Shown one piece after another: positions 1-12,127 of a stretch of DNA of 64,000 bases. The position numbers were made by a program, and so were the translations under genes. The notes below the pieces were generated by a model, which saw only the letters and a list, made by a program, of their open reading frames with translations, made no database searches and had not been told where the DNA came from. How positions within the stretch are numbered: position 1 is the first letter of the stretch; each line of letters starts with the position of its first letter. The DNA is from Citrobacter farmeri (lineage in GTDB: Bacteria; Pseudomonadota; Gammaproteobacteria; Enterobacterales; Enterobacteriaceae), in contig NZ_CP077291.1 in assembly GCF_019048065.1 (NCBI RefSeq), forward strand, positions 2,232,001 through 2,296,000, given 5' to 3'.

Positions 1-66
1 CGCTGGCGCTTTCCTGTTTTTAACATAAATGTTGTCAAACTGTGACGAAATCGGCGCTTTTCCCGG

Positions 67-93
67 TAAGTAAACTTCGCGGAATGCCGATGA
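67..93 (+). promoter_or_regulatory. Sigma-28 (FliA) promoter of trg
   Basis: A -35-like TAAGTAAA at 67-74 is followed after 11 bases by GCCGATGA at 86-93. The flagellar sigma factor consensus is TAAAGTTT-N11-GCCGATAA, so the -10 matches 7 of 8 and the spacing is exact. The start codon of the chemoreceptor is about 50 bases downstream, which fits a late flagellar gene. Confidence 0.75.
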
Positions 94-144
94 CTATCTA
101 ACGGGCGCGTATTACGCATTAATCCTACAAGAGAGTCGACGGTC

Positions 145-1833
145 ATGGACAACACATCATCGATGCAAGCACCACATAAGCTGGGCTTTTTGCATCACAT
201 CAGGCTGGTTCCGCTGTTTTCCTCCATTCTCGGTGGCATCCTTTTACTGTTCGCGCTGAGCTCAGGTCTGGCGGGTTACTTTCTCATGCAGGCTGACCGC
301 GATCAGCGGGATGTGACGGATGAGATCCAGGTGCGCATGGGATTATCGAACAGCTCGAACCATCTGCGTACGGCGCGAATTAACATGATCCACGCAGGCG
401 CGGCCAGTCGGATAGCCGAAATGGATGACATGAAGGCCAACATTGCCGCAGCGGAAAAGCGGATCAAGCAGTCTGAGGACGGGTTTGCCACGTACATGGC
501 ACGCAAGGTGAAAACCCCTGCGGATGAGGCACTGGATGGCGAGCTGGAGAGCAGTTTCAAAGCCTACGTTGCCGGGATGCAACCGATGCTCAAGTACGCT
601 AAAAACGGCATGTTCGAAGCGATCATTAACCACGAAAGCGAACACGCGAGACAACTGGATGACAGCTACAACAAAGTGCTGCTGAAAGCGATTGAACTGC
701 GCATGGCGCGCGCTAACCAGTTAAGCGAGCAGGCGCATCAGCGCACGCAACTGGGGATGATGTTCATGATTGGCGCCTTTGGTCTGGCACTGTTACTGAC
801 GCTGATGACGTTTATTGTTCTGCGTCGTACCGTCATTCAACCTTTGCAGCATGCTGCGCAGCGTATTGAGCAAATTGCCGCCGGTGACCTCACCATGCAG
901 GATGAGCCGACCGGGCGCAGCGAAATTGGACGTCTGAGTCGCCACCTGCAACAGATGCAGCGTTCGCTGGTGCAAACGGTGGGAGCCGTGCGTCAGGGAG
1001 CAGAAGAGATTTATCGCGGCACCAGTGAAATCTCGGCGGGCAATACCGACTTGTCCTCACGCACGGAAGAGCAGGCTGCGGCGATCGAACAGACGGCAGC
1101 CAGCATGGAGGAGTTGACCGCAACGGTGAAGCAAAACGCCGATAACGCGCACCACGCCAGCAAACTGGCGGAAGATGCGTCCGGTAAAGCCAGTCGTGGT
1201 GGACAGATGGTCTCCGGTGTGGTCCAGACGATGGGCAATATTTCGACCAGTTCGAAGAAAATCTCTGAGATCACCGCCGTCATTAACAGCATCGCCTTCC
1301 AGACCAATATTCTGGCGCTGAACGCCGCCGTAGAGGCCGCGCGTGCCGGTGAGCAAGGGCGTGGATTTGCCGTTGTTGCCAGTGAGGTCCGTACGCTGGC
1401 CAGTCGCAGCGCCCAGGCGGCGAAAGAGATTGAAGGGCTGATCAGCGAGTCTGTCCGTCTGATCGATCAGGGTTCCGGTGAAGTGGTCGCGGCGGGCAAC
1501 ACCATGACCGATATTGTGGAGGCGGTTAAACGCGTCACCGATATCATGCTGGAAATCGCGGCGGCGTCGGATGAACAGAGTCGAGGCATCGTACAGGTCA
1601 GCCAGGCCATCTCTGAGATGGATAAAGTGACGCAGCAGAACGCCTCGCTGGTAGAAGAGGCCTCTGCGGCGGCGGCATCGCTGGAAGAGCAGGCCGCACA
1701 TCTGACGGAAGCGGTGGGGACATTTCGCTTGCACGGCGGACGGACGAGCAAACGCGTATCGACAACAAATACGCCCGTCCAGCCTTTAGCGCAGCCCGTT
1801 ACCGATCGTGGGGATAACTGGGAAACGTTTTAA
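145..1833 (+). CDS. trg: Methyl-accepting chemotaxis protein Trg (ribose/galactose receptor)
   Basis: Inner-membrane chemoreceptor that senses ribose and galactose through their periplasmic binding proteins and signals to CheA/CheW. The N-terminus (LGFLHHIRLVPLF) and periplasmic domain closely match E. coli Trg. Visible parts are TM1 (about residues 25-50), a periplasmic helical domain to about 205, TM2 (about 206-230), HAMP, methylation helices, and the conserved hairpin tip with FQTNILALNAAVEAARAGE. The protein is 562 residues against 546 in E. coli Trg and ends in NWETF, the CheR/CheB tethering pentapeptide, which E. coli Trg lacks. The start follows an AGAG ribosome site. It is monocistronic, behind a sigma-28 promoter, and followed by a REP element. 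Confidence 0.95.
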   Translation: MDNTSSMQAPHKLGFLHHIRLVPLFSSILGGILLLFALSSGLAGYFLMQADRDQRDVTDEIQVRMGLSNSSNHLRTARINMIHAGAASRIAEMDDMKANIAAAEKRIKQSEDGFATYMARKVKTPADEALDGELESSFKAYVAGMQPMLKYAKNGMFEAIINHESEHARQLDDSYNKVLLKAIELRMARANQLSEQAHQRTQLGMMFMIGAFGLALLLTLMTFIVLRRTVIQPLQHAAQRIEQIAAGDLTMQDEPTGRSEIGRLSRHLQQMQRSLVQTVGAVRQGAEEIYRGTSEISAGNTDLSSRTEEQAAAIEQTAASMEELTATVKQNADNAHHASKLAEDASGKASRGGQMVSGVVQTMGNISTSSKKISEITAVINSIAFQTNILALNAAVEAARAGEQGRGFAVVASEVRTLASRSAQAAKEIEGLISESVRLIDQGSGEVVAAGNTMTDIVEAVKRVTDIMLEIAAASDEQSRGIVQVSQAISEMDKVTQQNASLVEEASAAAASLEEQAAHLTEAVGTFRLHGGRTSKRVSTTNTPVQPLAQPVTDRGDNWETF

Positions 1834-1841
1834 TCGCCATT

Positions 1842-1875
1842 ACCGGATGATGGCGCAACGGCGCCTCATCCGGCC
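1842..1875. repeat. REP element
   Basis: An imperfect hairpin with CCGGATGA/TCATCCGG outer arms and GGCGC/GCGCC inner arms around AACG, the usual form of enterobacterial REP/PU sequences. It lies between the convergent trg and ydcI stop codons. Confidence 0.75.
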
Positions 1876-1886
1876 TGTCTGACAGG

Positions 1887-2810
1887 TTATAACGGCATTG
1901 ATTTGCGAATGGCGGAAATTAAGGTCTGCGCGCCAGAAGAGAGCGGTGAGTCCACGCGGGTCAGAATACCGATCGGCTCGCCAGCTCCCTGCGTTGGTAC
2001 CGGCAGCGAAACCAGCGTCGCCTGGCGTAAATCCTCTTTTACCGCGCCCGACGGTACAAACCAGACGTAGTCATAATCGACAGTTAACTGGCGCGACAGC
2101 GACGCGGAGAGCGTTTCAATGCAGCCGGTTGGCATCTTGCAGCCCTGACTTTGCAATAAGGTCTCGGCATTCTGCCGGGGAACCGTCCCTTTTGGTGAGA
2201 CAACCACGGGCCACTCCATCACGCGACTCAGCGTCACATTTTCCTGCAACAACGGGTGATTGGGGCGCACGACCAGCTTTAACGATTCGAGAAACAGCAG
2301 CTCATAATTGAGGCCGCTCATCAATTCCGGATCCGACATCCGGCCAATGCCGATGTCGATCTCGCCGGATTTCAAACCTGCCAGCAGCATGGTGTTGTTC
2401 ATCGTCGCCACCTGCAGCGTGGTCTCTTTTTGTTGCTGATGAAACTGCCCGATGACCGATGGAAGAATACCCAGCGCGGCAGTCGGTAAAGCGCCTATTC
2501 TTACCACATCATTGTTAAGACCTTCTTTACGATTCAGCGCCTGTCCGGCGGTGTTGAGCGCATCAAGCACTTTCACCGCGTGCGTTAAAAACTGCTCGCC
2601 AGGTAGCGTCAGCTGTGCGCCAAGCCGTCCGCGCTCGAAGAGGCGGGTACCGGTCAGTTGCTCCAGTTCGTTAAGCGTCTTGGAAAGCGCCGGCTGGCTG
2701 AGGTTAAGGGTTTCGGCTGCGCGCCCCAGGGTTCCTTGTTGAGCGACAGCGACAAATGTATGAAGATGGCGCAATCGGATGCGCTGACTGAACAGACTAT
2801 TTTTTTCCAT
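1887..2810 (-). CDS. ydcI: LysR-family regulator YdcI (PcaQ-like)
   Basis: Transcription factor of 307 residues with an N-terminal winged helix-turn-helix (GTLGRAAETLNLSQPALSKTLNELE, about residues 25-50) and a C-terminal LysR effector domain. It is nearly identical in layout to E. coli YdcI. The longer open frame would add 23 residues, but the start at 2810 (MEKNSLFSQR) gives the E. coli length. Within LysR proteins it resembles PcaQ, the activator of protocatechuate genes. That matters here because pcaHG lies about 1 kb away and carries a PcaQ-like palindrome upstream. Salmonella YdcI has been linked to acid stress, so the regulon is uncertain. Confidence 0.92.
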   Translation of the reverse strand: MEKNSLFSQRIRLRHLHTFVAVAQQGTLGRAAETLNLSQPALSKTLNELEQLTGTRLFERGRLGAQLTLPGEQFLTHAVKVLDALNTAGQALNRKEGLNNDVVRIGALPTAALGILPSVIGQFHQQQKETTLQVATMNNTMLLAGLKSGEIDIGIGRMSDPELMSGLNYELLFLESLKLVVRPNHPLLQENVTLSRVMEWPVVVSPKGTVPRQNAETLLQSQGCKMPTGCIETLSASLSRQLTVDYDYVWFVPSGAVKEDLRQATLVSLPVPTQGAGEPIGILTRVDSPLSSGAQTLISAIRKSMPL

Positions 2811-2935
2811 AAGCGATGTTAAGAACAGAGCGGTGCCGGTGACAAGTAAAGTTGTTTGTTTTTGATAACTTGATTGCAAAATATTATTAACATTTAACTT
2901 ATTTAAGTAACAGCACTTTCTCTTCGGAGGCGAAA

Positions 2936-3838
2936 ATGATCCATGTCGTAGGCCATCTTAATCCGGACAGTGATGCCATTTGCACCGCGTTTATGGCAGC
3001 GCGCTGGTTGAACATGCGCGGACTTCAGGCCACCGCCTGGCGTCTGGGTGAACCCAATCGCGAAACCCGCTTTCTGTTCGGGCGTGCCGGGCTGACATTA
3101 CCGCCGTTGCTGGAGATGCCGCTGACAGACCTTGACGTCTGGCTGGTGGATTTCACCGAGCCAACGCAGGGGCCGGAAACCCTGCTGGCGAGCAATATTG
3201 TCGGCATTATCGATCATCACCGTCTGGGGGGACTGGTCACGCGTTTGCCGCCTGAGGTGTGGATAAAGCCGGTGGGGAGTAGCGCTACGCTGCTGTGGCA
3301 ACTGATGAGCCAGGAGAACAGGGCGCAGATAACCCCTGCGCAGGCACTGTTGTTGCTGGGGGCTATGCTGAGTGACACTGTCACGCTGCGTTCGCCCACC
3401 ACCACTGCGGATGACCGTCTGGCTGTTGAAGAACTGACAACGCTTGCCGGGGTTGATCTGGCCGCGTTCAGCGCCGATCTGCTGAGCGCGAAAACCAGCG
3501 TCGAAGGATTGAGCGCCAGCGAGCTGCTGCAAAAGGATATCAAGCGTTTTACCATTAACGGTCAACAGGTGAGTGTTGCGCAGATTGAATTATACGCGCT
3601 GAGTCAGGTTGCCTGCATGATGGACGCCCTGCGTGAGGAGATGACCGATTACGCGACCGGCAGTGGGGCGGATTTGGTTGTATTGATGCTAACCGATATC
3701 AATGCCGGTAATTCACAACTCTGGTTTGCCGGCCCACGCCAGCCTGAACTGACGCAACCGGTCACGGTGGAAGGGATGTTGAGTCGTAAGAAACAGATGT
3801 TGCCGTGGCTGGAAAGTCATGTCGCGCAGACAGACTAG
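2936..3838 (+). CDS. ppaC: Manganese-dependent inorganic pyrophosphatase (family II, DHH)
   Basis: Cytoplasmic enzyme hydrolysing pyrophosphate to phosphate. At 300 residues it has the family II signature set: GHLNPDSD at residues 6-13, DFTE near 72, IDHHR near 92, GSSATLLW near 117, LSDTVTLRSPTTT near 144, and the C-terminal DHHA2 motif SRKKQMLP near 285. These supply the Mn ligands and phosphate contacts. The start has a strong GGAGG seven bases upstream. E. coli K-12 relies on the unrelated family I enzyme Ppa, so this is an accessory gene inserted between ydcI and ydcJ. It is read away from ydcI and converges on pcaG, with a terminator between. Confidence 0.9.
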   Translation: MIHVVGHLNPDSDAICTAFMAARWLNMRGLQATAWRLGEPNRETRFLFGRAGLTLPPLLEMPLTDLDVWLVDFTEPTQGPETLLASNIVGIIDHHRLGGLVTRLPPEVWIKPVGSSATLLWQLMSQENRAQITPAQALLLLGAMLSDTVTLRSPTTTADDRLAVEELTTLAGVDLAAFSADLLSAKTSVEGLSASELLQKDIKRFTINGQQVSVAQIELYALSQVACMMDALREEMTDYATGSGADLVVLMLTDINAGNSQLWFAGPRQPELTQPVTVEGMLSRKKQMLPWLESHVAQTD

Positions 3839-3844
3839 CTAAAA

Positions 3845-3873
3845 CGGGCTGACAGTGTCAGCCCGCTCTCTTT
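3845..3873 (+). terminator. Rho-independent terminator after ppaC
   Basis: A 9 bp perfect stem, CGGGCTGAC/GTCAGCCCG (3845-3853 and 3857-3865) with a 3-base loop, followed by a pyrimidine run ending in TTTT. It lies in the 36-base gap between the convergent ppaC and pcaG and may serve both. Confidence 0.8.
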
Positions 3874-3874
3874 T

Positions 3875-6813
<2,939 letters not shown>

Positions 6814-6852
6814 TCCAGGTATCCTGTAGGGATCTGCGATTAACGGGTAAAC

Positions 6853-8367
6853 ATGGACATGGTAAATCCCTGCATTCCACTGATTGAAACGGTACAGGGC
6901 CAGTTGATGGGTGTCGTACAGGATGACATCCATCTCTGGCGCGGTATTCCCTACGCCGCGCCGCCGACGGGTGAACGCCGCTGGCGGGCCCCTCAAGCGG
7001 TCACGCCCTGGTCCGGGATTCGTGACGCCAATACTTTCTCCAGCGCAAGCTGGCAGGACATTGAGTACTGCAAAGAGTTGGGCGGCGGCGATCCTGGCGC
7101 TTTTTCTGAGGATTGTCTCTATCTCAACGTCTGGTCTCCGGCAGAACGCGATCGGCCACTTCCGGTAATGGTCTGGTTGCATGGCGGTGGCTACACCATC
7201 GGTGCAGGCAATCTGCCGCCTTATGACGGCGTTGCGCTGGCAAAGCGTGAGGTCGTTGTCGTTACCGTTAATTATCGTCTCGGTCATCTCGGTTTTTTTG
7301 CTCACCCGGCGCTGGAAGGCGAAGAGGGCGAGGTCCTCAATAACTTTGCGCTACTCGATCAGATTGCCGCGCTGCGCTGGGTACAGGAAAACATCGCGGC
7401 GTTCGGCGGCGATCCGCAAAACGTCACGCTGTTCGGTGAATCGGCCGGGGCACGCAGCGTACTTTCGCTTTTAGCCTCGCCGCGCGGAAAAGGACTATTT
7501 CATAAAGCGATTGTGCAGAGCGGCTACACGTTGCCTGACACGCCTCGCGAGATTGCCCTGGAAAACGGCGTTGCGCTGGCCGGGTACTTTGGTTTGCAGA
7601 ACGCGACGGCGGAACAACTTCGCGCCATTCCGGCTGAGGCATTCTGGCCGCTGGGTGCACCGTATAAAATTGCGCCGACGCCCATCTCCGGTGATGCAAT
7701 ACTGCCGGAACCGATGCTGGACGTCTTTTTTGCCGCCAGACAACACCCGATGCCCGTTATGATTGGTTCTAACAGCGATGAAGCCAGCGTGATGGCCGTC
7801 TTCGGCATCGACCTCGCCGGGCAAATCCAGAAGCTGCGTCGAGAACGCAGGCTGGGACTCGGCCTGATTAAGCTGCTGTATCCGGGGGTGAAGGGCGATG
7901 AAGAGCTGGGACGGCAGGTGTGTCGGGACATGGCGTTTACGGCGTTGGGCTATGTGGTGATGCAGGCGCAGCAGCGGGTCGGGGAACCGTGCTGGCGATA
8001 CTGGTTCGATTACGTCGCGGAATCAGAACATCACACTTACGCCAACGGCGCATGGCATGGCAATGAAGTGCCCTATGTCTTTGATACGCTTATGCTCGCT
8101 GAGCCCTCGCGCAATTACGTGAACGAAAACGATCTCGCTTTTGCCACCCACGTCGCGGATTACTGGGTTAATTTCGCCCGGCATGCCAGCCGGTCCTGCG
8201 ATGTACTTCATGGGCCGGTCCGCTGGCCTGCCTGTATTCGGGGGCGCGATCGGTTGTTACGCATTGGGCTGAACAAGTTCGCTGGATTTAAGGTTGAAAA
8301 CCGGTTCATGCGGGCGCGACTTTCGCTCTTTAAACGGGTGATGACCCACCATGTTAGTCTCGACTAG
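6853..8367 (+). CDS. Type B carboxylesterase
   Basis: Alpha/beta-hydrolase of the carboxylesterase/para-nitrobenzyl esterase family, 504 residues. It shows the N-terminal family signature (WRGIPYAAPPTGERRWR), EDCLYLNVWSP, the oxyanion-hole motif HGGGY (about 115), and the nucleophile elbow GESAG with Ser197. The acid and histidine probably lie in GSNSDEAS and HGNEVPYVFD. There is no signal peptide, so it should act in the cytoplasm on small carboxylic esters. It sits between ydcJ and opgD, which adjoin in E. coli, so it is an insertion and may be co-transcribed with ydcJ. An ester of an aromatic acid would suit the nearby dioxygenase, but that is speculation. Confidence 0.85.
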   Translation: MDMVNPCIPLIETVQGQLMGVVQDDIHLWRGIPYAAPPTGERRWRAPQAVTPWSGIRDANTFSSASWQDIEYCKELGGGDPGAFSEDCLYLNVWSPAERDRPLPVMVWLHGGGYTIGAGNLPPYDGVALAKREVVVVTVNYRLGHLGFFAHPALEGEEGEVLNNFALLDQIAALRWVQENIAAFGGDPQNVTLFGESAGARSVLSLLASPRGKGLFHKAIVQSGYTLPDTPREIALENGVALAGYFGLQNATAEQLRAIPAEAFWPLGAPYKIAPTPISGDAILPEPMLDVFFAARQHPMPVMIGSNSDEASVMAVFGIDLAGQIQKLRRERRLGLGLIKLLYPGVKGDEELGRQVCRDMAFTALGYVVMQAQQRVGEPCWRYWFDYVAESEHHTYANGAWHGNEVPYVFDTLMLAEPSRNYVNENDLAFATHVADYWVNFARHASRSCDVLHGPVRWPACIRGRDRLLRIGLNKFAGFKVENRFMRARLSLFKRVMTHHVSLD

Positions 8368-8587
8368 CTTTGCATAAGCTGAAAGTTTGTGCGGGAAAAT
8401 TTACGTGGGAATCAGTCTGTTCTCATCGACACGAAATATTTTCCGTTTTGTTCAGATAATCAGCGGCCAACAATTGGATTCTTAATGAATTTTGTCTAGA
8501 GTGAGCGGTCAGAATTATGCATCTTCTTGCCGCTGTCGAGCGCCAGCGCGGGACCCTTCACATGACCAGAAGGATTTACTTTCAGGT

Positions 8588-10243
8588 ATGAATCGCAGAC
8601 GATTTATTAAAGGTTCAATGGCAATGGCCGCCGTGTGCGGTACCAGCGGTATTGCTTCACTCTTCACCCGTGCTGCTTATGCGGCGGAATCCGATATTGC
8701 GGACGGACAAACCGTCCGCTTTGATTTTTCCGTACTGCAATCGATGGCGCACGATCTCGCGCAGAAACCGTGGGGCGGTGCGCCGCGCGCGTTGCCCAAT
8801 ACGCTGGCGAATCTGACGCCGCAGGCCTACAACAGCATTCAGTACGATGCCGCGCAATCGCTGTGGAACAACGTCGAAGGCCGCCAGTTGGATGCGCAGT
8901 TCTTCCACGTCGGGATGGGCTTTCGTCGCCGGGTGCGTATGTTCTCTGTGGACTCCAGCACCCATCAGGCGCGTGAGATCCACTTCCGTCCGGAATTGTT
9001 TAAGTACAATGATGCGGGCGTCGATACCAAACAACTGGAAGGGCAAACCGATCTCGGCTTTGCCGGCTTTCGCGTTTTCAAAGCGCCCGAACTGGCGCGT
9101 CGTGACGTCGTCTCCTTCCTCGGCGCGAGCTATTTCCGCGCGGTGGATGATACTTACCAGTACGGGCTCTCCGCGCGCGGTCTGGCGATTGACACCTACA
9201 CCGACACCAAAGAAGAGTTCCCGGATTTCACCGCCTTCTGGTTCGATACGGTAAAACCCGGCGCCACCACGTTTACCGTGTACGCGCTGCTGGACAGTCC
9301 AAGTATCACCGGTGCCTATAAGTTCGTGATTCACTGCGAGAAGAGCCAGGTGATCATGGATGTCGAAAACCGTCTCTATGCCCGTAAAGACATCAAACAG
9401 TTGGGCATCGCGCCGATGACCAGTATGTTCAGCTGCGGGAATAATGAACGCCGCATGTGCGATACCATTCACCCGCAAATCCACGACTCCGATCGGCTGG
9501 CGATGTGGCGCGGTAACGGTGAGTGGATTTGCCGTCCGTTGAACAACCCGCAGAAGCTGCAATTCAACGCCTATACCGATAACAACCCGAAAGGGTTCGG
9601 CCTGCTGCAACTGGATCGCGATTTCACCCACTATCAGGACATCATGGGCTGGTATAACAAGCGTCCAGGCCTGTGGGTTGAACCGCGTAACCAATGGGGT
9701 AAGGGCACCATCGGCCTGATGGAGATCCCGACGACCGGCGAAACGTTGGATAACATCGTCTGCTTCTGGCAACCTGAAAAAGCCATCGAAGCAGGGGATG
9801 AGCTGGAATACAAATACCGTCTGTACTGGAGCGCGCAGCCGCCGGTTCGTTCGCCGCTGGCGCGCGTGATGGCAACCCGGACCGGCATGGGCGGGTTCCC
9901 GGAAGGCTGGGCACCCGGTGAGCACTATCCGGAGAAATGGGCGCGACGTTTTGCTGTTGATTTCGTGGGCGGCGATCTGAAAGCGGCTGCGCCGAAAGGC
10001 ATTGAGCCGGTGATTACGTTGTCCAGCGGTGAAGCGAAACAGATTGAGATCCTCTACGTTGAGCCGTTTGACGGCTATCGCATTCAGTTCGACTGGTATC
10101 CCACGTCCGACTCGACCGACCCGGTGGATATGCGCATGTTCCTGCGCTGCCAGGGAGAGGCGATCAGTGAAACCTGGCTATATCAGTACTTCCCGCCCGC
10201 ACCGGATAAACGCCGCTATGTCGACGATCGCGTGATGCGCTAA
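8588..10243 (+). CDS. opgD: Glucans biosynthesis protein D, Tat-exported
   Basis: Periplasmic protein of osmoregulated periplasmic glucan synthesis that shapes or trims the glucan backbone; paralogue of OpgG. The start at 8588 gives 551 residues, the E. coli length, and opens with a twin-arginine signal (MNRRRFIKG, hydrophobic stretch, cleavage after AYAA). The longer frame from 8492 would bury that signal. The body carries the MdoG/OpgD fold region (about residues 40-530). It is preceded by 220 bases without a gene and followed by a 10 bp hairpin. In E. coli ydcJ, opgD and ydcH follow one another. Confidence 0.95.
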   Translation: MNRRRFIKGSMAMAAVCGTSGIASLFTRAAYAAESDIADGQTVRFDFSVLQSMAHDLAQKPWGGAPRALPNTLANLTPQAYNSIQYDAAQSLWNNVEGRQLDAQFFHVGMGFRRRVRMFSVDSSTHQAREIHFRPELFKYNDAGVDTKQLEGQTDLGFAGFRVFKAPELARRDVVSFLGASYFRAVDDTYQYGLSARGLAIDTYTDTKEEFPDFTAFWFDTVKPGATTFTVYALLDSPSITGAYKFVIHCEKSQVIMDVENRLYARKDIKQLGIAPMTSMFSCGNNERRMCDTIHPQIHDSDRLAMWRGNGEWICRPLNNPQKLQFNAYTDNNPKGFGLLQLDRDFTHYQDIMGWYNKRPGLWVEPRNQWGKGTIGLMEIPTTGETLDNIVCFWQPEKAIEAGDELEYKYRLYWSAQPPVRSPLARVMATRTGMGGFPEGWAPGEHYPEKWARRFAVDFVGGDLKAAAPKGIEPVITLSSGEAKQIEILYVEPFDGYRIQFDWYPTSDSTDPVDMRMFLRCQGEAISETWLYQYFPPAPDKRRYVDDRVMR

Positions 10244-10252
10244 TCGGCAGCA

Positions 10253-10277
10253 ACGCCCTTCGTCATGCGAAGGGCGT
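10253..10277. terminator. Hairpin after opgD
   Basis: A perfect 10 bp stem, ACGCCCTTCG/CGAAGGGCGT (10253-10262, 10268-10277), loop TCATG, ten bases after the stop. It lacks a T run, so it may act as an mRNA 3' stabiliser rather than a full terminator. Confidence 0.5.
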
Positions 10278-10409
10278 CAACAGAGTTGTGCGTGAAATAT
10301 CTGTACAGGAATTAAACACGATCTCGTTCGCATTTTTCCCTAAGTCAAATAGGTAAGCTGAGGATGTGTATTTCTTATACACATGGTTTATCACTAACAG
10401 GGAGAGCGT

Positions 10410-10634
10410 ATGTTTCCAGAATACAGAGATCTGATTTCCCGACTGAAATCCGAGAATCCTCGCTTTTTGTCTCTTTTCGAAAAGCACAACAACCTTGATC
10501 ATGAAATTGCCAGGCTGGAAGGTTCCGATGGTCGGGGATACAATCTCGAAGTCGTTCGTCTGAAAAAACAGAAACTTCAGCTGAAGGACGATATGCTCAA
10601 AATACTCCAGAAAGAAAGTGTTGATGCGGGATAA
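10410..10634 (+). CDS. ydcH: YdcH, DUF465 small protein
   Basis: A 74-residue cytoplasmic protein, almost all charged helix (LISRLKSENPRFLSLFEKHNNLDHEI), matching E. coli YdcH. DUF465 proteins form short coiled-coil dimers; no function is established. The start follows GGGAGAG. It is expressed alone: a strong terminator follows at once, and beyond it lies the oppositely oriented sgc operon. In E. coli ydcH is followed directly by rimL, so sgc is inserted at this junction. Confidence 0.92.
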   Translation: MFPEYRDLISRLKSENPRFLSLFEKHNNLDHEIARLEGSDGRGYNLEVVRLKKQKLQLKDDMLKILQKESVDAG

Positions 10635-10646
10635 TCCGCGTTTATG

Positions 10647-10672
10647 AGCCGCCAGACCTGGCGGCTTTTTTT
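10647..10672 (+). terminator. Terminator of ydcH
   Basis: Stem AGCCGCCA/TGGCGGCT with loop GACC (10647-10666) followed directly by seven T residues. It lies between the convergent ydcH and sgcR. Confidence 0.9.
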
Positions 10673-10691
10673 GTGCCTGCGATTCAGTGAT

Positions 10692-11468
10692 TCAGCGATG
10701 TGGCAAAACCAAATGGCATCCCGCGTGGGTGTAACGCTGCACAATGTCATCCGCGAGCGCACTGTCGCTGATAATTGTTTTAATACAAGAGAGCGTTGCA
10801 ACCGCGTGAGGTTCGACGGCATCAAACTTTGAATGATCGGCCATCAGTACCACGTCGCGGGCGCGTTGAATAATTCGTGTTTTAACGCCGACTTCGAACA
10901 TTGTGGCGTTGGTGATCCCTGTTGCCAGCGACAGCGCATCACAGGAGATGAAGGCCCGTTCCACCGAAAACGCATTGATCATCTCCAGCGCCAGGCTTTC
11001 CCCCACCGAAAAGTAACCCGGACGAATGAGCCCTCCGATGATGTAGCTCTCGACGTGCGGAAAACAGCCCAGCTCGTTAGCGATTTTAATGTCGTTGCAG
11101 ATAACTTTCACCCGTGCGTTGGCCAGACATTTCGCCAGTTCCAGACAGGTGGAGCCAGAATCAAGAAAGAAACAGTCACCGTCTTTGATCATCGTGCGGG
11201 CAAGGGCGGCTATCTCTTTTTTTGCCTCCGCTTGCAGTGTCCGCTTGACGTCGAAGACATACTCTTTGTCATCCATGCTGTCGTCAAAATCCAGGCTGCC
11301 GTGGCCGCGAATCATGCCGGGATACTGGCTGGCGATATACTGAAAATCACGACGAACGGTGGCCTCCGCATAGCCAAACAGTTCCATGGCCTGCTGGGTC
11401 GAGAGATGGCGATGTTGCCACAGATAGTGCAGCATCTGTTTGATACGGTCAGGGCGCTGTTGGCTCAT
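10692..11468 (-). CDS. sgcR: DeoR-family regulator SgcR
   Basis: Predicted sugar-phosphate-responsive repressor, 258 residues. It has an N-terminal DeoR helix-turn-helix (LSTQQAMELFGYAEATVRRDF, about 22-42) and a C-terminal DeoR sensor domain with DSGSTCLELA and DHSKFD, the phosphate-sugar pocket motifs. It is the last gene of the sgcXBCQAER operon and is preceded by sgcE with a 15-base gap. The likely targets are the inverted repeats upstream of sgcX. The effector is unknown, as it is for E. coli SgcR. Confidence 0.9.
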   Translation of the reverse strand: MSQQRPDRIKQMLHYLWQHRHLSTQQAMELFGYAEATVRRDFQYIASQYPGMIRGHGSLDFDDSMDDKEYVFDVKRTLQAEAKKEIAALARTMIKDGDCFFLDSGSTCLELAKCLANARVKVICNDIKIANELGCFPHVESYIIGGLIRPGYFSVGESLALEMINAFSVERAFISCDALSLATGITNATMFEVGVKTRIIQRARDVVLMADHSKFDAVEPHAVATLSCIKTIISDSALADDIVQRYTHAGCHLVLPHR

Positions 11469-11483
11469 CGAAGCAATCTCCTC

Positions 11484-12116
11484 TTACAGTCCGGCAAACC
11501 GGGATAACGTGGCGTGATAATTCTCTGATGAGAACAAGGCGCGTCCCACGACAAGATGCTGCGCGCCCGCTGTCGCCAGATGTTGTGCGGCGCAAAGCGT
11601 TATGCCGCCATCGGCCCAGCACGCCGCTTCAGGAAAACACTCGCGCACGCGACGAACCTTCTCACACAGGGTGGGAATGAACTGCTGGCCGACTCCGTCG
11701 GGTTCGCTGGTCATCACCATCACCGCATCCAGGTGCGGGGCCAGATAGCAATACGCGTCAATGGCAGTAGCCGGATTAAACGCCAGCCCGGCTTTCGCGC
11801 CGATAAGCCTTATTTCTGCCAGCGTTTCAGACGGGTAGGCCAGCGCTTCAGCATGAACAAAAATCCACGCCGGTTTGAACTCCGCCAGAGCAGAAAACCA
11901 GTCCTGTGGACGGGAAATCATAAAATGAAATGAGAGGGGATGCGTGGTCTGCCGGGCGACGGCCTGCACGGTTTTAAGGCCAAAGGTAATGTTGTTAATA
12001 AAGCTGCTGTCTTCGATATCCAGATGCAGCGAGCCAATATCGGCATCGGCCAGTGCGGTCAGCGCCGTCCCGTAGTGCAGCGGATCTGCCGATGCAAGAG
12101 AAGGGTGGAGAATCAT
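11484..12116 (-). CDS. sgcE: Ribulose-phosphate 3-epimerase-like protein SgcE
   Basis: TIM-barrel epimerase homologue related to Rpe, predicted to interconvert ketose phosphates at C3. The start at 12116 (MILHPSLASADPL) gives 210 residues as in E. coli SgcE. GGAGG lies five bases upstream, whereas the longer frame would overlap sgcA. Rpe-type residues are visible: Ser7, the LHLDIED metal region (about 34), HFM (about 66) and WADGGI near 173. It is sixth of seven genes in the operon. Confidence 0.9.
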   Translation of the reverse strand: MILHPSLASADPLHYGTALTALADADIGSLHLDIEDSSFINNITFGLKTVQAVARQTTHPLSFHFMISRPQDWFSALAEFKPAWIFVHAEALAYPSETLAEIRLIGAKAGLAFNPATAIDAYCYLAPHLDAVMVMTSEPDGVGQQFIPTLCEKVRRVRECFPEAACWADGGITLCAAQHLATAGAQHLVVGRALFSSENYHATLSRFAGL

Positions 12117-12127
12117 CATCGCCTCCG

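Noticed and set aside
1057..1734. A 225-codon minus-strand frame inside trg
   Set aside because: Antisense to the highly conserved signalling domain of the chemoreceptor; no family resemblance.
8657..9925. A 422-codon open frame on the minus strand
   Set aside because: It is exactly antisense to opgD, which is certain by homology. Long antisense frames are common in GC-rich enterobacterial genes and this one has no start context or recognisable motif.
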